NCBI GenBank assembly: GCA_021234155.1 | Contig: JAJEKV010000050.1 | Span: 6,845,199-6,909,198 of the forward strand | DNA length: 64,000 nt | Reading direction: 5' to 3' | Source of the DNA: Isoetes taiwanensis | Taxonomy: Eukaryota > Streptophyta > Lycopodiopsida > Isoetales > Isoetaceae | Part shown: positions 57,312 through 64,000 of the stretch, one piece after another | Numbering within the stretch: the first letter of the stretch is position 1 | Layout of the letters: the number at the start of each line of letters is the position of its first letter | Made by a program: the position numbers and the translations under genes | The notes under the pieces: model-generated | Told to the model about the DNA's origin: nothing | The model's database searches: none | Seen by the model: the letters and a program-made list of their open reading frames with translations, nothing else

Positions 57312-57800
57312 TTTTAAAGGTCGGGCAGATCTTGCTCTCATTCCCATGTCTTTTGACATGGGCTTACCTCTTCCAATTAAAACCTGTCCCACCTGCAATG
57401 GAACGTGAAAATACGTATAAAAGGTGCTTGTTCTGACTTGTCCCTTCGAACTTGGAACTCTGGGCTTTATTGAAACTACTAGGAAATTTGTGCAAATTGA
57501 CAACATAGAAATAAGCTTTAAAAGGATTTGGAGTGAGTATGTGGGCTGAGCTATTAGGAGTAAAGTAATTATATCGAGCATTAAACTATATAAGTCGATA
57601 TAAATATTTAAATCCTCAAATTGCTCTTCAAGTTCTTGTCGAGTTATTTGTGCTCATGTATTTGTGCCTGTCTTGTATGATGGCATCTTTCTTCCTTTTA
57701 TGAAGTGATCCAATATTCTTGCTTTTGTCAATTCCAGGGCGTAATGAAATGTACAGAATGCAGTCAGTTTTCCAGGAAGCTTGTCATCAATGCTGATGAG
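57312..57800 (+). pseudogene. Captured DnaJ-type zinc-finger exons, copy 1 (donor site damaged)
   Basis: Exon A (57312-57405) reads FKGRADLALIPMSFDMGLPL and PIKTCPTCNGT. Exon B (57738-57800) reads GVMKCTECSQFSRKLVINAD E. Joined, they give CPTCNGTGVMKC, the CxxCxGxG motif of DnaJ-type cysteine-rich domains, known in many plastid and cytosolic plant proteins. Acceptors are CCTCACAG and TTCCAG. In this copy the donor after ACG has lost a G (ACG|TGAAAATAC instead of ACG|GTAAGTAC), so splicing in phase is impaired. The source gene was not identified. Confidence 0.65.
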
Positions 57801-58075
57801 GTATGCACCTTTAATATGTAACCTATAATCTTATAAATGCGTTATTCCATGCAAAGCGGTGTAGGATCATGAACCTTGGAAGCAGATATATATATTATAC
57901 AGCTAACAAAGCTATATGTCATCGACATGCTAAACTAATAAAAAACTTGTTTAACAAAATACTGTTATGTTAAATAGGATAATTTTTTAAGAGGCTCAAG
58001 CACTGCCACTGTTTTTTTAAGTTAATTTAAAACATGAGCTTTTAAAATGCCTTGAATTGTTGTCACTAGGTGTTG

Positions 58076-58321
58076 TCCCAGTTGTTGCAAGACCCTTTTG
58101 CAAATTATGTCATGCAGTGTGCTCTTACGGAAACGAAGGTAACAGTTCCTGTGTATTTGCAAGTTTTTTTTACATACTTTCAGTGTTGACATGCACAAGT
58201 TTATGTCTACTAGGGTAATCTGCATAGTGCCCTGGTGGAAGCAATTCGGCCACATCACTCTGCACTAAGAAGCAGTCCCTATGGGAAAAGAATTTTGTCC
58301 CGCACAAATTTGAAAAAGTGA
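58076..58321 (+). pseudogene. Captured PUF C-terminal exons, copy 2
   Basis: Exons 58076-58138 and 58214-58321 repeat the LLQDPFANYVMQCALTETK and GNLHSALVEAIRPH .. LKK text without change seen. Upstream of the exon this copy reads TGTTGTCACTAG|GTGTTG, which resembles an acceptor site, so it could still be spliced to an upstream exon, unlike copy 1. Confidence 0.8.
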
Positions 58322-58674
58322 AGTTGTTGCTCACCATTTTGATGACCATACATAGAGAAGCCCTTTTTGAAGTAGGTGGTTGTATACTCCATTGTTTTTA
58401 TACTTTCGGTTCAGCATGTACATTGGAAAGATCTGTAAAAGTATCTCTTGGTGGCCTATGTCTACTATTTCTATGGCCAGGCTATTTTTTGGGTGGGGCC
58501 TTTTGCTGGAAGCCAGATAAGTTAATGAGCTGAGGATGCTGTTCTATAGTAATACATTTCTGATGTTCTGTAGTTGTACACGTAATGACATGATTGGAAG
58601 CTGTAGCAATTCCAAGTCGCTTAATAAAACCAAAGCGTATATTTGGGAAAAGTGCTCAGAAGTGGCCCTCACAG

Positions 58675-59163
58675 TTTTAAAGGTCGGGCAGATCTTGCTC
58701 TCATTCCCATGTCTTTTGACATGGGCTTACCTCTTCCAATTAAAACCTGTCCCACCTGCAATGGAACGGTAAGTACGTATAAAAGGTGCTTGTTCTGACT
58801 TGTCCCTTCGAACTTGGAACTCTGGGCTTTATTGAAACTACTAGGAAATTTGTGCAAATTGACAACATAGAAATAAGCTTTAAAAGGATTTGGAGTGAGT
58901 ATGTGGGCTGAGCTATTAGGAGTAAAGTAATTATATCGAGCATTAAACTATATAAGTCGATATAAATATTTAAATCCTCAAATTGTTCTTCAAGTTCTTG
59001 TCTGAGTTATTTGTGCTCATGTATTTGTGCCTGTCTTGTATGATGGCATCTTTCTTCCTTTTATGAAGTGATCCAATATTCTTGCTTTTGTCAATTCCAG
59101 GGCGTAATGAAATGTACAGAATGCAGTCAGTTTTCCAGGAAGCTTGTCATCAATGCTGATGAG
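58675..59163 (+). pseudogene. Captured DnaJ-type zinc-finger exons, copy 2 (splice sites intact)
   Basis: Exon A 58675-58768 ends at a near-consensus donor ACG|GTAAGTAC. Exon B is 59101-59163, followed by GAG|GTATGC. The join is in phase and gives CPTCNGTGVMKCTEC. This copy preserves the functional splice sites and is probably closer to the ancestral gene; unit 1 carries the mutated donor. Only these two exons of the source gene are present. Confidence 0.65.
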
Positions 59164-59437
59164 GTATGCACCTTTAATATGTAACCTATAATCTTATAAA
59201 TGCGTTATTCCATGCAAAGCGGTGTAGGATCATGAACCTTGGAAGCAGATATATATATTATACAGCTAACAAAGCTATATGTCATCGACGTGCTAAACTT
59301 ATAAAAAACTTGTTTAACAAAATACTGTTATGTTAAATAGGATAATTTTTTAAGAGGCTCAAGCACTGCCACTGTTTTTTTAAGTTAATTTAAAACATGA
59401 GCTTTTAAAATGCCTTGAATTGTTGTCACTAGGTGTT

Positions 59438-60530
59438 ACAAATCCGATGATTTGTTAACTTTTTGATGAAGACACTCCATTTCTTTGTTTCTAACAGAAG
59501 ATCTTGCATGACCTGAATTACTGATACAATAGCGCAAAGAGTTGATCTTTCGATTGAGTTGACTTGCATGGTCTGAGAAATTTTCGACATTTTCAAATAT
59601 GATCCCAAGAAATCGTGGCAACAAAAAGTAGTTGCATCCATTCAACATTATTTGGTCCCATGGTACAGTCAGTAGATTATCTTGTAGATTATCTTGCAGA
59701 AGTTAAGGAAAAGTTTTGTCACTACGAGATGAAACCCTGTACAGCATTTGAAGGGTTACTAGGGGTGGAGAGTGTGCCAGAAACTTAATGATGAACTATA
59801 TCTGGAAAAGCATCTGTGAACTGGTTCTTGCAGGTGCTGGCAATTTGGTTAGAGAAAGCAGATTATAAACTTTTTCTCAAAGTGAAATTGTATTTCTGAA
59901 ATGCTTGGAGTATGTGCTTCATGTTGCGAATTCATGATGAACTTGCAAGCCAAGTGCTATATCACTGAGTTAGAAGGCCCTGCATTATGCCGAATAATGA
60001 CAACAGATTAAAAGGTCTTTCTATTTTTTCTTAAGTGGATATCAAAGAAACACAATAAATGTTTCTTCAGATTTTGGCCTATCATTCGGACACGATGGTG
60101 GTGACATTAGATTAGGTGATGTTTACCGAGCATTCCCCATTCTAAAGTTGATTGAAAGGAACATCTATATTGCCATGATATAATAGTTGTACTCCTAAGC
60201 AGTAAATTATAATGTCAACATGCAGAAATGACACCTACAGTATCACTTGATTACTTGACTTGATTACTTGCTAGAAAAATGTTGTCATTGTCATTTGATG
60301 AGTGTAAGGAGGACGTAGTGATAAACTTTGGAGCAACAAATTTAATTTGATGTTATGTGCAGCTCTCAGCTCTCTGATGCTATTGTTCCCATGCAGAGTA
60401 AAATTTGGAAGACGGTTTCTCTTTTTGATTTATACACTTCATGCTGTTTAACGTTTAACGTATTATAGATGCTTTCTGATAACCATCTAGGCTTGGCATG
60501 CTAGAAATCATCTAGGCTCACATCTAGGCC
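59438..60530. other. Helitron interior, no recognised gene
   Basis: AT-rich sequence with stops in all frames. It may hold intron or 3' flank of captured genes, but no motif shows it. Confidence 0.4.
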
Positions 60531-60840
60531 TTAGCCACACTTAGAATCATAATGACAGACTGTTGCAAAGTAAATGTTGCCAGCTCTTGCCATGACAAAT
60601 GGTATAAGCAAACCTGCTATTGTAATGCAAATCGTTGAATATCTATCCCAGCAAGTAGGATCAATTGTATAAAACTCAGCAAATATGGTGTAAATTGCCG
60701 CTCCCAACCCTGAGATGCGAAAAACACAGGCAAAAAGAAATGCCTGCACCTGGGCCTTGCAGGAGGAATAGGATCATCTGACAGAGAAGAAACACTGAAG
60801 CCGAGGAATAGGATCACCTGACAGAGAAGAAACACTGAAG
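60531..60840 (-). pseudogene. Possible captured membrane-protein fragment, minus strand
   Basis: A minus-strand frame reads GLGAAIYTIFAEFYTIDPTC and TICITIAGLLIPFVMARAGN, the latter long and hydrophobic enough for a membrane helix. Upstream is an acceptor-like CGCATCTCAG. A 40-bp direct repeat (GGAATAGGATCA(T/C)CTGACAG) lies at 60764-60843. I cannot identify the source protein; a chance frame is possible. Confidence 0.3.
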
Positions 60841-60884
60841 TCGAGGCTGGTCTGTGCTCCTTGGTAGAAATCTGCAGGACAAAA

Positions 60885-61036
60885 CCCTATACGAAATGAG
60901 GTTGCCAAATGAAATAGGCTCTTCAAATGCTCAAAACCATCTCTGATACTTGCTGCCAGTCCCTATACGAAATGAGGTTGCCAAATGAAATAGGCTCTTC
61001 AAATGCTCAAAACCATCTCTGATACTTGCTGCCAGT
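60885..61036. repeat. 76-bp perfect tandem duplication
   Basis: CCCTATACGAAATGAGGTTG through CTCTGATACTTGCTGCCAGT occurs at 60885-60960 and again at 60961-61036 with no difference seen. It lies inside the Helitron, near its 3' end, and is recent. Confidence 0.9.
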
Positions 61037-61582
61037 CCACAGCTCTCTCAGGGAAATCTCAGAACATAAACTCTAATAAAAATAGGTTGCACGAAAAAGG
61101 CCAAGTCCGAACGTCGACCAGAAACCACAAAAGAAAATATGCACTGAAAACCCGGTGATCAAGAGCCAAAATCCGATAAGAAACAAGTAACCCCTCCCCG
61201 TATCATAGGAGACTTGGTTCCCCGCCAAGTACATCCCTCTCCTTTCTTCTATAAAAAATTCAAACAAATAATATATTTTGTGTTGTAGGTATACATACGG
61301 CACAACTCCAAAAACACCCCCTTTGTGTTTACACACGTGGTTTTGGGGGGTATTCTAAGTGGCTCCCCCTTGGATTTTCCCTCTTGTCAATTTACACCGA
61401 ACACGCGAGCAACAAATTCACCTGCATGATATGACCATTCCAAAACTTAATAATTTATGTTCAAGTTTTAAGCTCAATAAATAAAACACTTTAGAAGGAC
61501 AATATTCAACTTCAATTTGTATATGTCCAACTAGACATTCTCACTATATTTTTATTAATTTTGAACTTAATCCCAACGAAAA

Positions 61583-61610
61583 GCCCAGCAACGCTGGGCA
61601 CTTTTTCTAG
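61583..61610 (+). other. Helitron 3' terminal hairpin and CTAG
   Basis: Stem GCCCAGC/GCTGGGC with loop AAC (61583-61599), spacer ACTTTTT, CTAG at 61607-61610, then host T. It is the expected terminator structure for rolling-circle transposition. Confidence 0.8.
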
Positions 61611-61749
61611 TATATCATATTGGGATAAGTTTTAACGTCGTGCCGGAGGACATATCTGAGGGCGCATATCTATGATCTCTTGAAGATATGATCCCAGTAA
61701 GCCCATTGAGACCATGTATAACAACATATGTAGTGGTTGGTTAGGCGGG

Positions 61750-62440
61750 ACTAACTGACATAGAGTGCCTTCATATGGTCGAAGGCTGGACAATTCGGAA
61801 GGGCATGGCATTCATCTTGAATGGCTTCCTGTTGGCAACACTACATACTGACCATCTTCTGCTGAAAGTAGATGATGTGGCTGTCCAATGCGGCTCTTTG
61901 AAGCGGCAAGAAACCTGTCTCCTGCAACAGGACCTGATATGGAACCTAGACTTTACCCCAAGTGCTCGAGCTAAGAAGGCTTTCGGCATCTGCTACAGGT
62001 CGTTCCAGATGGTGAGGGATATTACTGAGCTCCAAACCTCGATTGCTTATAGGAGAACATATTCTATCAAGGCCTGGAAGAAGTGCGACTAATGGGCCCA
62101 GTCATATGGATCTGCGTTGTAACTGTTGTTTTGCATGGCATACAATGCCTTCTAGCCCACTGTGACGCACAGTCGGATGAAAGTGTCCTAGTGTATGGTA
62201 GAAGGAAACTCCAATTAGGTGGATGCCACCTCTACATTTTGGCCCTGGTAAGTGACGGAGGGAGGCCTTGGCTGTCGAAGATGAGATGAGCAACATCTTA
62301 GCCTTGGAAAAGCTAACCCGCATGCTAGTGAACTGACAGAAAATATCCAGAACATCCAAATGGTGCCGCATGTCATCTGGGGTGTAGGCTAAGAGGTCCA
62401 CATCGCCGGTGTATATGACCTGCCTAATTATGTGGTTCAC
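61750..62440 (-). mobile_element. LINE reverse-transcriptase remnant, minus strand
   Basis: On the minus strand, 62440-62102 reads YTGDVDLLAYTPDDMRHHLD, VLDIFCQFTSMRVSFSKAKM. This is the region of the catalytic YADD box and the following helix of non-LTR reverse transcriptases, with YADD changed to YTGD, so it is inactive. Lower down, other frames give LDRICSPISNRGLEL, RPVADAESLLSSSTWGKV and QVPYQVLLQETGLLPLQ, in keeping with the C-terminal part. It lies just outside the Helitron 3' end. It seems to be a different LINE lineage from the zf-RVT copies at 45 and 50 kb, since the shared WWQVIHRC text is absent. Confidence 0.7.
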
Positions 62441-63897
62441 GAACTAAGCTCCCTCTCCCACGTGTTCAGCGAGCCAACCTTCCAACTGACCAAACGAACA
62501 AACAAGAAAACTATAGAAGCTGCAGAGACGTCCAGTGTTCACAAATTCATCTTAGGCAGAGGCATCCAATGCTCACAAATTCATCTCTAGTCCTACTAAA
62601 GGACTATAGAATTAATTACAGTTGGGCAGTTTGGTCTGTTGGGTGGGTACATCATTTTTTATGGTTAAGGATTACGAAATAGCAAAAAACAAGAACAAGA
62701 GATTTTTACCTGTTCACTTCCAGCCCCACGCCTACATCCTCCAGCAGCATCCATGGCTTGCTTGACATTCTGTTGGAGCCCAACCCCACATTGCCATACT
62801 TAACTATAGCTATTGCAAGCTCATGGAGGTAACTTTGTCCGTTCTTTTGTCATAGGTAAACTTTTCCTAACAATAGTCTAACCATCGCTTAGCTTTGAAC
62901 AAGAGTCAAATGTCTAATTCCTTTGCCATCCAACTACGCTAAGAAATGCATCACTTTGAAATATCACGAATCATCTTATCTCACAAGTAAATAAAAGAAT
63001 GCACATTCTTATTCTATTCCTAAAAGAATCCAAAGTTTTACACCTAAACCATTGCATCTCTATAGATTTTTGAATCATAAAATTATGTACTATATTATAT
63101 AGAGTACAAGAGAGATTGCATGAGTTGCAACTCGTCTGTGCTATGGCATATGTAAAATCTATGTAAAATCTAGGATACATTTTAAGATGCTCCTTGACTT
63201 TGTTTTTCGAGGATGTAACTCCAACCCAAATGTATCAGCGAGCATTGGATACATAAAGGAATGAAGGTCCAAATGATGCTCAAGAGAGATCTTACACATG
63301 TCAAACAATCCAACATCTGTAAAATAGTTAGAGCCTTCGAGTGGGACTATGTCCGTGTATGATTGTAAGAGATAAACGATATATGAAGTGCATGGACGCT
63401 TTGTATAGGAGAAAGGCCCTGTGGGGGCATGCTTCTAATGTATACATGGAACAGTTGAAAATAAACTAAACACAAAAACTCCTCCTCCTCCTCCTCCTCC
63501 GCCGCATTGGTTCTCAACATGCTTGTTACTCAAAGAAACAATTACAAGAGAGGCCATAGTTGTGAAAGTCAAAATAAGTGGGGAGCTAATATTCTGTACA
63601 TAACAAACATTCATGGGATAACTAATGATGTGGTTATATGAAATTTCAATCTTTATCTCCCTTAGCATGCACGAGCAACCCATAGACAAATCCTTACGAC
63701 AAAGTGTCTCATGCATGAGCTCACAAGAACACAAGTTAACTAATTAATAAACCCATCGACAAATTTAGTGCCAGCCTTAACTCCATTAAACAAGACTCAA
63801 CGAGTGAGTTCGGAATTATACTTAATGCATCTATAATTATGAAAGCAAAAGCATTCTATATTCTCTTTAATTGAAACTACAACAACGTAAATGCAAC
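62441..63897. other. Intergenic; contains a short CCT microsatellite
   Basis: CTCCTCCTCCTCCTCCTCC lies at about 63480-63500. GTTCACAAATTCATCT and CTCACAAATTCATCT are duplicated near 62540 and 62573. No gene was recognised. Confidence 0.45.
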
Positions 63898-64000
63898 TTA
63901 GGTTGCATTCTGCCACATCCGCCAATGGCATTGCGCCATCTGGCGAAGTTTCTCTTCCTGAACTTCTGTGAAACTCTGAAGCACCGGCACTTCTTGAAAT
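63898..64000 (-). CDS. C-terminal exon fragment of an unidentified gene, cut by the window edge
   Basis: The minus strand from the window end reads FQEVPVLQSFTEVQEEKLRQ, then MAQCHWRMWQNAT and TAA at 63900-63898. This is an amphipathic, charged, Trp-rich tail, GC-richer than its flank, and it ends with a stop; it looks like the last codons of a real gene entering from the right. Only 33 codons are visible and I cannot identify it. Confidence 0.4.
   Translation of the reverse strand, partial: FQEVPVLQSFTEVQEEKLRQMAQCHWRMWQNAT

Larger units (their letters stand above)
56713..58075 (+). repeat. Tandem duplication unit 1 (1363 bp)
   Basis: Everything from TCCCAGTTGTTGCAAGACCC to TTGTTGTCACTAGGTGTT is repeated immediately as unit 2 at 58076-59437 with a constant offset of 1363 bp. 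Only a few substitutions and two compensating single-base indels were seen (near 57406 and 57640). The unit holds the PUF exons, their 3' flank and two DnaJ-type exons. Confidence 0.95.
58076..59437 (+). repeat. Tandem duplication unit 2
   Basis: The second copy of the 1363-bp unit. It differs from unit 1 at a handful of positions (for example GCTCTTCAAG/GTTCTTCAAG near 58985 and ACATGC/ACGTGC near 59289), showing a duplication younger than the surrounding decay. Confidence 0.95.
54419..61610 (+). mobile_element. Probable non-autonomous Helitron (7.2 kb) with captured gene fragments
   Basis: The 5' end reads TCTATATATAATAATAAAGC after an A, matching plant Helitron starts (TC, then AT-rich text ending in AAAGC). 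The 3' end at 61583-61610 has a perfect 7-bp hairpin GCCCAGC-AAC-GCTGGGC, a 7-nt spacer and CTAG, followed by T. Helitrons move by rolling-circle replication, insert between A and T without target duplication, and often capture host exons. Inside, in the sense direction, are spliced pieces of a C2H2 zinc-finger gene, a PUF gene and a DnaJ-type zinc-finger gene. No Rep/helicase was seen, so it is non-autonomous. The interior repeats TTGTGCGCAATCTTGCGCG at about 54449 and again at about 54536. A second possible TC start lies 6 bp to the left. Confidence 0.75.

Overview
The window is AT-rich nuclear DNA of a land plant. Two housekeeping genes fix the lineage broadly: an intronless GUN4-type tetrapyrrole-binding protein (plastid chlorophyll synthesis and signalling) and a spliced tRNA-dihydrouridine synthase of the DUS1L type. 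Short GT..AG introns, many decayed transposable elements and tandem repeats fit a large plant genome. A fern or another seedless plant is my guess from the type of repeated uncharacterised transposon-like proteins; this is inference only.

Layout. 0-2.6 kb: a decayed coiled-coil transposon-type protein. 4.2-5.6 kb: an unrecognised minus-strand gene in several exons. 6.5-9.2 kb: a broken FCP1/NIF-type HAD phosphatase-like gene, minus strand. 11.4-13.1 kb: a local duplication, then repeats with tRNA-like A and B boxes and a GC-richer minisatellite. 13.6-14.4 kb: GUN4. 19.2-20.8 kb: DUS1L (minus). 23-26.5 kb: LINE 3' end, T-rich tandem array, a CACTA-type end with a CGTCAG subterminal array, and a Ty1/copia remnant. 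27.6-28.2 kb: an unrecognised broken gene with an acidic tail. 31.5-35.9 kb: a spliced but frameshifted protein with features of an RNase-H-like transposase. 36.4-38.8 kb: a GGAATATTCC palindrome array, a small pseudogene and a large inverted CA/GT microsatellite. 39.1-43.0 kb: a spliced Ulp1-type (C48) cysteine protease gene on the minus strand with one frameshift between the catalytic Gln and Cys. 44.6-50.8 kb: two remnants of one LINE family in opposite orientation, an unrecognised 184-aa reading frame and another copy of the 11.9-13.1 kb repeat family.

The most notable object is a probable non-autonomous Helitron at about 54419-61610. It has a 5' TC end after an A, a 3' hairpin followed by CTAG before a T, and inside it, in sense orientation, exons and introns of at least three unrelated genes: a C2H2 zinc-finger gene, the last exons of a Pumilio/PUF gene, and two exons of a DnaJ-type zinc-finger gene. 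A 1363-bp internal tandem duplication doubles the PUF and DnaJ parts. Past the Helitron lies a LINE reverse-transcriptase remnant, and the right edge cuts a minus-strand exon. The genes do not form a pathway; most of the window is mobile-element debris around two or three intact cellular genes.
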